Positions 42,901-51,432 of a DNA stretch of 64,000 nt are shown here, piece after piece; within the stretch, counting starts at the first letter, position 1; each line of letters begins with the position of its first letter. The notes below the pieces were generated by a model. That model made no database searches. It worked only from the letters and a program-made list of their open reading frames with translations, and was not told where the DNA came from. The translations under genes were made by a program, and so were the position numbers. Origin of the DNA: SIG307 sp964545045 (GTDB taxonomy: Bacteria > Bacillota > Clostridia > Lachnospirales > Lachnospiraceae); the NCBI GenBank assembly GCA_964545045.1, contig CAZJEN010000005.1, positions 1 through 64,000 on the forward strand. The letters run 5' to 3'.

Positions 42901-43662
42901 ATGTCCCAGAAAACTGTATTAATTACCGGCATTTCCCGGGGAATCGGACGTGCTTGTGCCCTTGCCTTTGCCAAGGCCGGCTATGCCGTTGCCGGCTGTT
43001 GTCACACCCGTTCGGACCTTTTGGATCCTTTATCAAAGGAGCTCGCCGCTCTCGGCACCCCGCATCTTCTGCTGCAGGGAGAATTGCAAAATTCCGCATT
43101 CCCGAGTTCTTTGGTAGAACAAACAGTAAAAAAATTCGGCCGCCTGGACGTTTTAATTAACAATGCCGGCGTTTCCATGATACGAATGTTAACCGACACG
43201 GATGATTCCCAGTGGGAGCATGTCCTTTCATCCAACTTATCCTCTGCCTTTTATTGTTCCCGGGCAGCGATTCCTTATTTGCTGAAAAACCGTGACAGGA
43301 GCGACATTCCGCCGCACAAGCCGTGTGGTGTCATTTTAAACGTATCCTCTGTCTGGGGATGCTCCGGCGCCTCCTGTGAAGCCGCCTATTCCGCGTCCAA
43401 AGCCGGCTTAAACGGATTGACCGAAGCTCTGGCAAAGGAACTGGCTCCCAGCAATATTTCCGTCAACGCCCTTGCCTGCGGCGTTATCGACACCGACATG
43501 AATCGTTGCTTTTCCGAAGAAGAGCGGGCTGCTCTGGCGGATGAAATCCCGGCAGGCCGCTTTGCCACCCCGGAAGAGGTAGCAGATACCCTTCTTCTTT
43601 TGGCTCAAATGCCTGCCTATCTGACCGGACAGATTATCCGGTTCGACGGAGGCTTCCTGTAA
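42901..43662 (+). CDS. Short-chain dehydrogenase/reductase (FabG-like)
   Basis: This 253-residue oxidoreductase has the classical SDR fold. The cofactor loop is TGISRGIG (about 9-16), NNAG is at about 89-92, the catalytic Ser lies in NVSS (about 146), and YSASK gives the Tyr and Lys (about 161-165). The ending LTGQIIRFDGGFL is typical of FabG-type enzymes. It should reduce a carbonyl with NAD(P)H, but the substrate is unknown, as it is not in a fatty-acid cluster. ACGGAGGAGCTT precedes the ATG, and the gene stands alone. Confidence 0.92.
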   Translation: MSQKTVLITGISRGIGRACALAFAKAGYAVAGCCHTRSDLLDPLSKELAALGTPHLLLQGELQNSAFPSSLVEQTVKKFGRLDVLINNAGVSMIRMLTDTDDSQWEHVLSSNLSSAFYCSRAAIPYLLKNRDRSDIPPHKPCGVILNVSSVWGCSGASCEAAYSASKAGLNGLTEALAKELAPSNISVNALACGVIDTDMNRCFSEEERAALADEIPAGRFATPEEVADTLLLLAQMPAYLTGQIIRFDGGFL

Positions 43663-43670
43663 ACACTATA

Positions 43671-43709
43671 AGAGTGGGGCTGCGCACTCACCATGCGCAG
43701 CCCCACTCT
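43671..43709. terminator. Strong bidirectional terminator
   Basis: A perfect 16-bp stem (43671-43686 with 43694-43709) lies between the convergent SDR and GGDEF genes. CTTTTA follows on the plus strand and TTATAG on the minus strand. Confidence 0.85.
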
Positions 43710-43720
43710 CCTTTTATGCC

Positions 43721-45619
43721 TTATTGCTGTTTTGCTTTTCTCTGACGCTTATCCTCGTACATCCGCTCATCACTCATCTCCAGCGCCTTCGCCAATGCCA
43801 CCTTAGAAGCATCCTTTACCTCATACAAGCCGCAACTGATTTCTGCGCTGTACGGCTGTCCCAGTGTCTCGTTAATTCTTTGCAGCTCTTCTCGAATCCG
43901 AGTTACTATTTCCACTCCCTCGTTTGGCTGCTCCAAACGCCCCACTACCACAAACTCGTCTCCGCCGGTTCGTGCATAGGCAATATGTTTTCTTGTCTCC
44001 GCCATAGCCGTCAAAGCCTTACCGATTCTTCTCAGGGCATCATCCCCCGCCGCATGTCCGTAGGCATCATTGACCTTCTTCAGATTATCCATGTCAATGC
44101 TGATCACCGCTACCCGTTTTCTTAAATAGGCGGCATCGCCATATACCTTACGCGCCTTTTCCTCAAACCCTCGCCGATTCAAAATACCGGTCAATGCGTC
44201 CTCTTTATACAACCGCTTAATATCCTTCATTGCATCCAAACGCTCATGCAGAAAATAGTTTTCCAATGCCACTGCAAAATTCATTGCCCACGGCTGCATG
44301 AAATCATTGAAATGACCAAAATTCTCAAAATGAGTGACCACATATCCGAGATTATGATTCTTATAATGCAACGGTACAAAATAGAAACTTCCGTTTTCGA
44401 TTTCGCTGCGCTCCTCCTCCGGTATCAATTCACTCCGGTCAAAACGCTTATTCATCAGATGCAAAGCGTTATTGGAAGACTTCACAGCCCGCAGCACCAT
44501 CGTATTGGTGTACTCCGTACGCATATCACCCAAGTTACGCTCTTCCTCCGTCAGTTCCTCGGACTCATCACACAAACATACCCACATCATTTTCGCAGTA
44601 TTACGTAAGCCGTATTTATGTACCACATTTAATAACTCTCTGTCGTCCGTAATACCTTCCAAATCCGCATTCATAAACACGGTCTGATAAGTGATTTCCT
44701 TACGTTCTTCCAGTTCTTTGGTAAGGCTGTACCATTTATTTACTACCTTGTGACGCTTACAACCGCAGCTGCCGCGGTATTTTTCCTGGGTAGTAATATA
44801 CTGCAGCTTCTCCGGCTCCAGCCCCTGATCAATGTCATCAATCAACTCCACCGCCCGGGTCGCCATATCCTCAAACTTAACCGCAACGGTAGACAACGGC
44901 GGTTCGCAATGCTGTGCCTCCACCAAGTCATCAAACCCGGACACACAGATGTCCTCCGGAACCCGAATCCCCCGTTCGCCCAGCTCTCTGCAAACCGAAA
45001 TTGCCATATAGTCATTGGCACATATAATTGCCTGCGGATATTTGGAAATTCTGCCGGTAATAAAGTGATCTACCGCCTCTTTTGCCTTTGCCTTCCAATA
45101 ATCTCCGAAAAATACCATGTCGTCGGTAACCGCGATACCACATTCATCCATCACCCGTTTATAACAGTCGTAACGAAGTCTGGCATCCTCCAGCTCCATT
45201 CGCCCCGTCATAAAACAAATATCCCGGAAATGATGCACATCTACAAAATGACGAATCATACGCTCCATGGATACCGTCTCGTCTACCAACACATTGTATG
45301 CTCCCGGTATCGGTACGCGAAGAGCCACCACCGGACAGGACGCTTCCTGCAGACGCTTAATCAAAGCATCTTCCCCGTCCGGAATATTTAATGTATCCAA
45401 CGCAACAATGACACCGGAAAGCTGCGAATAATCCGGCAGCGTGAAAATTCTCTGCTCGCCTTCCCCGTACAGTAAATTGTCACCATGGGAATTGAACGTA
45501 ACAAAGAAATATACGTCATAGCCGTACTCTTCCGCCTTCTCACTGATGGTCCGACATATTCTGCTGGAAAAATTATTCGTTACACTTCCGATCAGAACAC
45601 CAATTTTCTTTCGTTTCAT
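43721..45619 (-). CDS. LacI-type sugar-sensor diguanylate cyclase
   Basis: This 632-residue protein joins a cytoplasmic periplasmic-binding-like (LacI/PBP1) domain (about 1-285: KIGVLIGSVTNNF; AIICANDYMAISVCRELGERG; VSGFDDL) to a middle region (about 290-460) and a C-terminal GGDEF domain (about 465-625). The active-site motif GGDEF is intact in YARTGGDEFVVV, so it should make c-di-GMP. No DNA-binding helix-turn-helix and no signal peptide are present, so sugar or metabolite binding probably controls the cyclase directly. SCGCKRHK near 288 may bind metal. The Hpt gene just upstream overlaps its start as ATGA. Confidence 0.92.
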   Translation of the reverse strand: MKRKKIGVLIGSVTNNFSSRICRTISEKAEEYGYDVYFFVTFNSHGDNLLYGEGEQRIFTLPDYSQLSGVIVALDTLNIPDGEDALIKRLQEASCPVVALRVPIPGAYNVLVDETVSMERMIRHFVDVHHFRDICFMTGRMELEDARLRYDCYKRVMDECGIAVTDDMVFFGDYWKAKAKEAVDHFITGRISKYPQAIICANDYMAISVCRELGERGIRVPEDICVSGFDDLVEAQHCEPPLSTVAVKFEDMATRAVELIDDIDQGLEPEKLQYITTQEKYRGSCGCKRHKVVNKWYSLTKELEERKEITYQTVFMNADLEGITDDRELLNVVHKYGLRNTAKMMWVCLCDESEELTEEERNLGDMRTEYTNTMVLRAVKSSNNALHLMNKRFDRSELIPEEERSEIENGSFYFVPLHYKNHNLGYVVTHFENFGHFNDFMQPWAMNFAVALENYFLHERLDAMKDIKRLYKEDALTGILNRRGFEEKARKVYGDAAYLRKRVAVISIDMDNLKKVNDAYGHAAGDDALRRIGKALTAMAETRKHIAYARTGGDEFVVVGRLEQPNEGVEIVTRIREELQRINETLGQPYSAEISCGLYEVKDASKVALAKALEMSDERMYEDKRQRKAKQQ

Positions 45620-45969
45620 TCCTCATCACCCAACCTTTCCGCAATCTGCCCGTATACATTTCTCAACTGTGAATAGCTTTCTTTTGCCTTTGTTAAATTA
45701 TCCTCTTTTAATGCCGCCAGAACCTCCATTGCCAGCTCTGCCGCAGAATCAAATCCGAAATTTGCAAGATTCCCCTTCAGGCGATGTACTCCACCGTAAA
45801 ATGCCTTCGTATCTCCCCTCTGCAATGCGGCATCCATTTCATCCAAAATCTCTTCTTTCGGAAAAAGACTGACACACTCTTCCCATAAATCCAAACGTCC
45901 CGCCATCCGTTCCATTAATTTCTGTTCATCTCCCAAAAACATCTGCATTTTACGATACAACTCCGACAT
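45616..45969 (-). CDS. Hpt-domain protein
   Basis: This 117-residue protein is a histidine phosphotransfer domain: HRLKGNLANFGF (about 62-73) carries the phospho-accepting His. Helices rich in Leu and Glu surround it. It should relay phosphoryl groups between a hybrid kinase and a response regulator, neither of which is in the window. Its stop overlaps the start of the GGDEF gene, so the two are translated together. ATG 45969 is the start that agrees with GAGGTG upstream and with the promoter at 46000-46028. Confidence 0.88.
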   Translation of the reverse strand: MSELYRKMQMFLGDEQKLMERMAGRLDLWEECVSLFPKEEILDEMDAALQRGDTKAFYGGVHRLKGNLANFGFDSAAELAMEVLAALKEDNLTKAKESYSQLRNVYGQIAERLGDEE

Positions 45970-45999
45970 GACGACACACCTCTTCTCTATTCTAATTAA

Positions 46000-46028
46000 A
46001 GTATACTCCCTTTTTTGCGATTTGTCCA
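46000..46028 (-). promoter_or_regulatory. Promoter of the Hpt-GGDEF operon
   Basis: TGGACA (46023-46028) and TATACT (46000-46005) are 17 bases apart on the minus strand. A divergent dipeptidase gene starts at 46075. Confidence 0.7.
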
Positions 46029-46074
46029 TGCCTCCCGCATACTATTTTATAATCACATAACTAAGGACCGTCTC

Positions 46075-47094
46075 ATGTTTCCTTTTGTTGACCTTCACTG
46101 CGACACCCTTTATCGCACCGCCTCCTCCCCGGAACGCTTCTTTGCCTCCGAAACCGATGCTTCTACCCATGTTTTTCATTCCGGCCTTCGCAAGAGCGGT
46201 TGTCTTTTGCAATGCTTTGCGATGTTTACCGATTTATGTGAAGCCCCTGACCGTCCTCCCCTCTCCCAGGTCCAAGAACAATATGCCTGCTTCCGACACA
46301 TTCTGTCAAAAACAAACGAAAGTATGCTACAAATCAAAACCCGCTCCGACCTCTCCTCCTGCCTCCGTCAAAACAAAATCGGTGCACTTCTGACCTTGGA
46401 GGAAAGCTGCCTATGCAAAGATCCTGTCGCATCGCTTCCCGCATTGTATTCTCTCGGCATACGCATTACCACACTCACTTGGGATTATTCCACCGCCCTT
46501 GCCGGTTCCGCAGTCAAGGAGGCTCCTTCTCCGGAAGGTTGCAGTTCACCCTATGTCGCGTCTCTTCTGAAGTCCGCCGGTACAAACACGGGACTGACAT
46601 CTCAAGGATTCGACTTCCTTGCGGAAGCAGAACACCTCGGCATCATAATCGACGTTTCTCATCTGTCGGACCGGGGCTTCTACGATATAGCGGCACACAG
46701 CAAAAAGCCCTTCCTCGCCAGTCATTCCGATGCCCGTTCCGTCTGTAACGTTCCCCGCAATCTTACCGATGACATGCTGCGTATTCTGGCGGAGCGCGGA
46801 GGCCTGACAGGGCTTTGTCTGCACGAACCATTTCTGACTCCCTCCCCTTGCTCCGCCGATGACATTTCCGAAGCGCTGGTCCGGCATGTAAAGCATATCC
46901 TGTCGGTGGCCGGCTCCGATATTTTCGCCCTCGGTACGGATTTTGACGGCACACCCGGAAACCAGGTTATCCCAAACGTTTCGGAACTTCCCCGTTTGGA
47001 AGACATATTAAAAAAAGCCGGACTCACCGACCTTCAAATTGAGAAACTGTTTTACAAAAATGCATTGCGGTTTTTGAGAGAAAATCTGCCGTAG
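46075..47094 (+). CDS. Membrane dipeptidase family (M19) metallopeptidase
   Basis: This 339-residue protein belongs to the renal dipeptidase (M19) family. The zinc motif HCDT is at residues 8-11 (FVDLHCDTLYR), the bridging Glu in LTLEESC (about 109), His in IIDVSHLSD and SHSDARSV, and Asp in ALGTDFDGTPG. Members hydrolyse dipeptides, often with D-residues. No signal peptide is visible, so it is probably cytoplasmic. ATG 46075 has AAGGA eight bases upstream; an earlier ATG at 46015 lies in the opposite promoter. The gene ends just before a hairpin and the family A repeat. Confidence 0.92.
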   Translation: MFPFVDLHCDTLYRTASSPERFFASETDASTHVFHSGLRKSGCLLQCFAMFTDLCEAPDRPPLSQVQEQYACFRHILSKTNESMLQIKTRSDLSSCLRQNKIGALLTLEESCLCKDPVASLPALYSLGIRITTLTWDYSTALAGSAVKEAPSPEGCSSPYVASLLKSAGTNTGLTSQGFDFLAEAEHLGIIIDVSHLSDRGFYDIAAHSKKPFLASHSDARSVCNVPRNLTDDMLRILAERGGLTGLCLHEPFLTPSPCSADDISEALVRHVKHILSVAGSDIFALGTDFDGTPGNQVIPNVSELPRLEDILKKAGLTDLQIEKLFYKNALRFLRENLP

Positions 47095-47133
47095 TTGGGC
47101 GTGTAGACCAGTGCTTCGCACTACACGTAACAT

Positions 47134-47257
47134 AGAGTTTCGCCTGCGAAGCTCTCGCGCCGAGCGCGGTCGCTTGCGACATCTTCCAATCGCGCGAGTG
47201 CGCATCCCGCGGCGCGTTTTTTGTTTTAAAGAAATCACTTTTCTTTAAAACAAAAAA
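47134..47257. repeat. Family A intergenic repeat, copy 2, with palindrome
   Basis: The core at 47134-47216 matches 1421-1504 with only a few changes. It is joined to a near-perfect palindrome: 18-base arms at 47217-47234 and 47240-47257 around a five-base loop. The arm sequence (GTTTTAAAGAAA) is unrelated to the arm in copy 1, but in both copies one arm includes the T-run of an adjacent minus-strand terminator. A GTGTAG...CTACAC hairpin at about 47101-47126 recalls the ends of family B. Confidence 0.8.
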
Positions 47258-47288
47258 GCCTGAGATTCTTTCAAAGAACCTCAGGCTT
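47252..47288 (-). terminator. Intrinsic terminator of the tRNA-Leu pair
   Basis: AAGCCTGAG (47256-47264) pairs with CTCAGGCTT (47280-47288), and TTCTTT/AAAGAA extends the stem. TTTTTT follows on the minus strand. Confidence 0.92.
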
Positions 47289-47296
47289 GTAAGCAA

Positions 47297-47379
47297 TGCG
47301 GAAAAAGGGACTTGAACCCTCACGGTCGGGGACCACATGATCCTTAGTCATGCCTGTCTGCCAATTCCAGCATTTCCGC
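47297..47379 (-). tRNA. tRNA-Leu (anticodon AAG)
   Basis: The acceptor arms GCGGAAA and TTTCCGC pair fully. The anticodon stem CATGA/TCATG holds the loop CTAAGGA with anticodon AAG. A long variable arm and GGGTTCAAGTCCC T-arm fit a class II leucine tRNA. CCA is not encoded. It lies 39 bases downstream of tRNA-Leu(CAG) in the same transcript. Confidence 0.95.
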
Positions 47380-47418
47380 ATATAACGCGCACCTCACAAT
47401 CGCTTGCATACGGTACGA

Positions 47419-47502
47419 TGCAGTTGAGGGGACTTGAACCCCTACCCACGTACGTGGACATGAACCTGAATCATGCGCGTATGCCAATTCCGCCACAACT
47501 GC
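47419..47502 (-). tRNA. tRNA-Leu (anticodon CAG)
   Basis: The acceptor arms GCAGTTG and CAACTGC pair fully. The anticodon stem CATGA/TCATG holds loop TTCAGGT with anticodon CAG. The long variable arm (ACGTACGT centre) and GGGTTCAAGTCCC T-arm are class II leucine features. CCA is not encoded. Confidence 0.95.
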
Positions 47503-47515
47503 GAACTGCCCTATT

Positions 47516-47544
47516 ATACTAACACCTTTTTTTCGAATTGTCAA
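47516..47544 (-). promoter_or_regulatory. Promoter of the tRNA-Leu pair
   Basis: TTGACA (47539-47544) and TAGTAT (47516-47521) are 17 bases apart on the minus strand. A TATAAT also lies three bases further downstream. Confidence 0.8.
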
Positions 47545-47587
47545 CAACAATTTTAATTTTTTTTATTTTTTATAAAAAAACCTGTTT

Positions 47588-48436
47588 CTAACGTTTTCCA
47601 AAGAACTTTTTCCCGCCCTTTTTGGCCTGTTTCTCGTTGCCCGCCTGTTCGTCCTTCCAGTCGAAATACTCTCCGTCCAACTCCTCGCTGCTCGGCAGTA
47701 CCGGCTCTACAACGCCCTCGCCCTCCACGGTAGTTTCCTCCAAAGCCTGACTCGGAGCATACTTCTTCTTTTTGCTCTGCTTCTTTCCGAAGCCCTCCGG
47801 AACCTTCGGTTGTTCGTTTACCTGTACCACAATCGGCGCCGACAACTTCTGATTCAGTTCGGACGCCGCTTCCGCTGCCGCAATCTCAGCCTTCTCCGCC
47901 TCACGCTCCGCCAAACGTTTCTTCTCTTCTTCCGTCAGCTCCTGCTTTTTATCCTTTTCTCTATTCTGCTGTTCAATCAAACGAAGGTACTTTTTAGAAT
48001 CCATCATAAGATTCATCTGCTCCACCATACTGTCTTCGTTCTCTTGTAAATAACGAAGAGTCTCCTCGTAGCTACGCAGGGTATCGCTATATTCCTTACG
48101 GAGATTTTGGCAAAGCTGTTCCGTAGTTTTCCGCATTTCCATAAACATATCCTTTGCATACAACAACGACGCCGCATAAGTATCCTCTGCCCGGACCTTT
48201 GCTTCTTCCTTTATCTGCGCCATCTTGCGCTCGTGTTCTGCCAATCCTCTCTCTCTGGAAGCCATGGTCCCCTCATACTGCTCCATCATATCATACACGG
48301 TATAATTCAATTCCTCCAGCAACTGGAATATCCGTTTTTTCGGTACAATCAAATCCTCCGAGGAATACGCACTTTCCTCGCAATTGGATAACATCAAATA
48401 AATCTGACGTAAAATCTGTTCTAACTTTTCCTGCAT
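47588..48436 (-). CDS. Coiled-coil cytoplasmic protein (DivIVA-like context)
   Basis: This 282-residue protein is mostly helical: a short N-terminal domain (LEQILRQIYLML; VPKKRIFQLLEELNYTVYDMM) and a long coiled coil at about 55-205, then a low-complexity tail rich in Lys, Glu and Gly. The N-terminal part resembles proteins annotated as ATPase-like or DivIVA-like in Lachnospiraceae, without a proven role. No nucleotide-binding motif is present. It may be a structural or division-site protein. It is 32 bases downstream of the secreted lipoprotein gene, so co-transcription is likely. Confidence 0.7.
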   Translation of the reverse strand: MQEKLEQILRQIYLMLSNCEESAYSSEDLIVPKKRIFQLLEELNYTVYDMMEQYEGTMASRERGLAEHERKMAQIKEEAKVRAEDTYAASLLYAKDMFMEMRKTTEQLCQNLRKEYSDTLRSYEETLRYLQENEDSMVEQMNLMMDSKKYLRLIEQQNREKDKKQELTEEEKKRLAEREAEKAEIAAAEAASELNQKLSAPIVVQVNEQPKVPEGFGKKQSKKKKYAPSQALEETTVEGEGVVEPVLPSSEELDGEYFDWKDEQAGNEKQAKKGGKKFFGKR

Positions 48437-48468
48437 AACTCCGCTCCTCCTTTATCTTTCCGCATATT

Positions 48469-49326
48469 CTATCTCAAATAAAAACCGTATCCTTCCGTCT
48501 GCACATCCGAACCGGCCGGGCTGTAAAACTCTACACGCATCCGGTGTTTCGTTTCTTCGTCCCCACAGGCATAAACTCTTCCGTTCACCTGCGTTTTCCC
48601 TTCCACATAGGCATAGCTGTAATCCTCCGGTCCTTCCTGCTCTATCAGGCATTCCGGCCGATTCAGCCTTAGTTCGTCCAAAAACGGCTGCAGGCTCATT
48701 CCCTCTTCACCGATAATACGCAACAATACCGACACATCAGAAACGGCACGATAACTGAATTCGTAGCTTCCCTCTCCGATGACCGGCTCCGCGTCATCGA
48801 ATTTGCCGGAAAAGAAAATCTCACGACATCCGAAAAAATCTTCCGTCCGTTGCCAACCGTTCTGCAATAATGTATCATACTCCGGAATCGCCGTCGGCAA
48901 AGGAATCGGAGTCGCCGTCGGCTCCGGTGACACTTCCGGCGTAAGGGTCGGGGCTTCCGTGATATCCCCCTCCTGCGGACGCGGCGTTGTCGTACTTTCC
49001 GGTGCAATCACCGGCGTAGCTTCCGGAACTTCCGTAGGCGTTACAAAAACGGGCGGCGTCAACTCAGGCGTATCCGTAGGCACGGCAGTCGGAGCCACCG
49101 TCGGCTTTATTGCCGGTTCTGTCACCGTGGGCACAGGCATGCTCGTTGCCTGCTCCGGCTCAGGTGTGGGCTTCACACCCTCCGTCGCCGAAGGAATGGG
49201 CGTATTCGTCGCCTCCGGTCCTATCGCCGGCTTCACACAACCGGAAAATCCCAGCCACATGCTGAGAAAGAGACCGGCACATACCGCTCCCTTTTTCCCT
49301 ATGAAACGAAAGCTTCTTCCGCACAT
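48469..49326 (-). CDS. Lipoprotein with long Pro/Thr-rich stalk
   Basis: This 285-residue protein has a signal peptide with lipobox GFSGC (Cys30). Residues about 36-150 are a Pro/Thr/Glu stalk made of irregular PTPTE-like segments, suited to span the cell wall. Residues about 155-285 form a globular domain with no recognised family (GWQRTEDFFGCREIFFSG; GRVYACGDEETKHRMRVEFY). It should display this domain at the surface. The function is unknown. Confidence 0.8.
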   Translation of the reverse strand: MCGRSFRFIGKKGAVCAGLFLSMWLGFSGCVKPAIGPEATNTPIPSATEGVKPTPEPEQATSMPVPTVTEPAIKPTVAPTAVPTDTPELTPPVFVTPTEVPEATPVIAPESTTTPRPQEGDITEAPTLTPEVSPEPTATPIPLPTAIPEYDTLLQNGWQRTEDFFGCREIFFSGKFDDAEPVIGEGSYEFSYRAVSDVSVLLRIIGEEGMSLQPFLDELRLNRPECLIEQEGPEDYSYAYVEGKTQVNGRVYACGDEETKHRMRVEFYSPAGSDVQTEGYGFYLR

Positions 49327-49405
49327 TCCGGTCTCTCCTTTCCGACTTTTTCTCTATTGTATCGTATTCCCCGGCCCATGACAAGAGAAAATGTTTCCAG
49401 TAACC

Positions 49406-50590
49406 TTATCTCTCCTTTTCTCCGTTGAATATCAACGCGAGATAAGAACTTCCGGCAATATTTTCAGAGACTCCGAGCCATTCAAGCACCGTGGCTCCCG
49501 TATCCGCAAAGCTCTCTCTCGTTCCGATGCACATGCCCTTCTGCACCGACGGTCCCGCAATTACTGCCGGAACATACTCTCTGGAATGGTCCGTGGACGG
49601 CGTAGACGGGTCACATCCGTGGTCTGCCGTAATAATCAGCAAATCCTCTTCCCGCAACTTTTCAAGCAAACGTGGAAGCTGCGAATCAAAATAGGACAGT
49701 GCCCTTCCGTAGCCCTCTGCATCGTTTCGGTGACCGTACTTGGAATCAAAATCCACCAGATTCACAAAACACAATCCGTGAAAATCTTTGTCACCGTACG
49801 CAATCATCTGCTCGATACCTTCTTCGTTTCCGGAGCTTCTGACAAATTCCGTAATACCGCTGCCGGCAAAGATATCGTTAATCTTCCCCACACCGATGAC
49901 ATCAAATCCGTTATCTTTCAAAATATTTAACACCGTCGCTTTCGGCGGCACAAGAGAATAATCATGGCGTCTCGAAGTCCGTACAAACGGCCACTCTCCT
50001 TCAAACGGACGCGCAATCACACGTCCTACGCCGTATTCTCCCTGACAAAGCTCTCTTGCAATCTCACAATACCGGTATAACTCCTCCACCGGCACCACCG
50101 CCTCATGCGCAGCAATCTGAAACACACTGTCCGCGGAGGTATACACAATCAAAGCCCCGGTTTCCATATGTTCTCTTCCGTAATCTCTTATGACATCCGT
50201 TCCGGAATACGGCTTGTTGCAAAGCACTTTCCGTCCGGTACGTTCCGAAAACGCCTCCAAAAGCTCCTGCGGAAAACCCTCCGGGAAGGTCGGAAGAGGG
50301 TTCTCGGAAATCACACCCGCAATCTCCCAATGACCGATGGTGGTATCCTTTCCTCTGGAAGCCTCCATCAACCGCCCAAATGCTCCCATCGGTGCCCCGA
50401 TTCCTTTTTTCAAATGTCTTACGCCCTCAATATCAAACAATCCCAGTGCTTCCATATTCGGCATAGCAAAACCGCTGCTGTTCGCCGCCGCGGAAAGCGT
50501 ATTGCTGCCCGCATCTCCGTACTGCTCCGCATCCGGCAACGCGCCGATTCCCACACTGTCCAATACAACCAAAAATACCCGTCGTCCCAT
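49406..50590 (-). CDS. deoB: Phosphopentomutase
   Basis: This 394-residue enzyme interconverts ribose-1- (or deoxyribose-1-) phosphate and the 5-phosphate in nucleoside salvage. It belongs to the alkaline phosphatase superfamily: VLDSVGIGALPDA (metal Asp at about 9), GKDTTIGHWE with the phosphorylated Thr, and ITADHGCDP (about 325) are all present. The length is typical. ATG 50590 has GGAGGTAATT directly upstream; the earlier ATG at 50635 has no such site. No other nucleoside gene is next to it. Confidence 0.97.
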   Translation of the reverse strand: MGRRVFLVVLDSVGIGALPDAEQYGDAGSNTLSAAANSSGFAMPNMEALGLFDIEGVRHLKKGIGAPMGAFGRLMEASRGKDTTIGHWEIAGVISENPLPTFPEGFPQELLEAFSERTGRKVLCNKPYSGTDVIRDYGREHMETGALIVYTSADSVFQIAAHEAVVPVEELYRYCEIARELCQGEYGVGRVIARPFEGEWPFVRTSRRHDYSLVPPKATVLNILKDNGFDVIGVGKINDIFAGSGITEFVRSSGNEEGIEQMIAYGDKDFHGLCFVNLVDFDSKYGHRNDAEGYGRALSYFDSQLPRLLEKLREEDLLIITADHGCDPSTPSTDHSREYVPAVIAGPSVQKGMCIGTRESFADTGATVLEWLGVSENIAGSSYLALIFNGEKER

Positions 50591-50679
50591 AATTACCTCC
50601 GTCCTGTCTTTCTCACATTTTTCCTGTTCCGGCAACCGCTTCCCAATTATTAACTTTTTCGAAAATTATTTCCGTCATC

Positions 50680-50708
50680 TTGTTTCACCAGATGAAATAT
50701 GTTAGAAT
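50680..50708 (+). promoter_or_regulatory. Promoter of the PAP2 gene
   Basis: TTGTTT (50680-50685) and TAGAAT (50703-50708) are 17 bases apart. Confidence 0.6.
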
Positions 50709-50766
50709 ACATAACAATATGTTCCCAATATTTTCATCAATGACAAAACCGAAAAGGAGTCCTTTT

Positions 50767-51429
50767 ATGAAAGCCTTTATAAAAAAATATCGCCACGCAT
50801 GGCTGATTTTATCATACTTACCGATTTATCTTCTGTGGTTCGTTCTGCTGGAGCAGCATGTTACCAAGAATTATTTCATCATCCAGTCGCCTCTGGATGC
50901 TTATATTCCTTTTAATGAAGTTTTTATTATTCCGTACTTATTGTGGTTTCCGTTTATTGCGGTATCCATTCTTTACTTCATTTTCCGGGACAAAACCGAA
51001 TACTACCGTCTTTGCGGTGTACTGATTACCGGCATGACCGTGTTTTTGCTCGTGTCTACCGTATTTCCGAACGGCGTGGCCCTGCGCCCGGTTCTTGCGG
51101 ATTTGGGCCGTGACAACGTTTTCCTGGATTTGGTGGCATCCCTGCATCAGGCAGATACTTCCACCAATGTATGCCCAAGCATTCACGTATATAACTCTCT
51201 GGCCGTATGCGTTGCATTTTTCGCATCGCCCCACTTGAAGGGAAAATACGTGATAAAGACCGGCGTTCTGATTCTTACGATTTTGATTTGTATGTCCACC
51301 GTCTTTTTAAAACAGCATTCCGTTGTCGATGTGTTTTGGGCATTTGTACTGATGGCAGTTACCGTTCCGGTATTTTATGCGCGACGCCTTTTTAAAAAGG
51401 GCCATCGCGCACAAACGATTTCCGAATAA
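50767..51429 (+). CDS. PAP2-family membrane phosphatase
   Basis: This 220-residue membrane protein has about six helices. The PAP2 active-site motifs are CPSIHVYNS (about 137-145) and STVFLKQHSVVDVFWA (about 180-195), with the catalytic His residues. Members remove phosphate from lipids or transfer headgroups; recycling of undecaprenyl pyrophosphate or an inositol-phosphate transfer are possible here. ATG 50767 has AAGGAG seven bases upstream, and earlier ATGs from 50680 lie in the promoter. Its stop is only three bases from the stop of the convergent GT2 gene, with no terminator between. Confidence 0.88.
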   Translation: MKAFIKKYRHAWLILSYLPIYLLWFVLLEQHVTKNYFIIQSPLDAYIPFNEVFIIPYLLWFPFIAVSILYFIFRDKTEYYRLCGVLITGMTVFLLVSTVFPNGVALRPVLADLGRDNVFLDLVASLHQADTSTNVCPSIHVYNSLAVCVAFFASPHLKGKYVIKTGVLILTILICMSTVFLKQHSVVDVFWAFVLMAVTVPVFYARRLFKKGHRAQTISE

Positions 51430-51432
51430 TCT

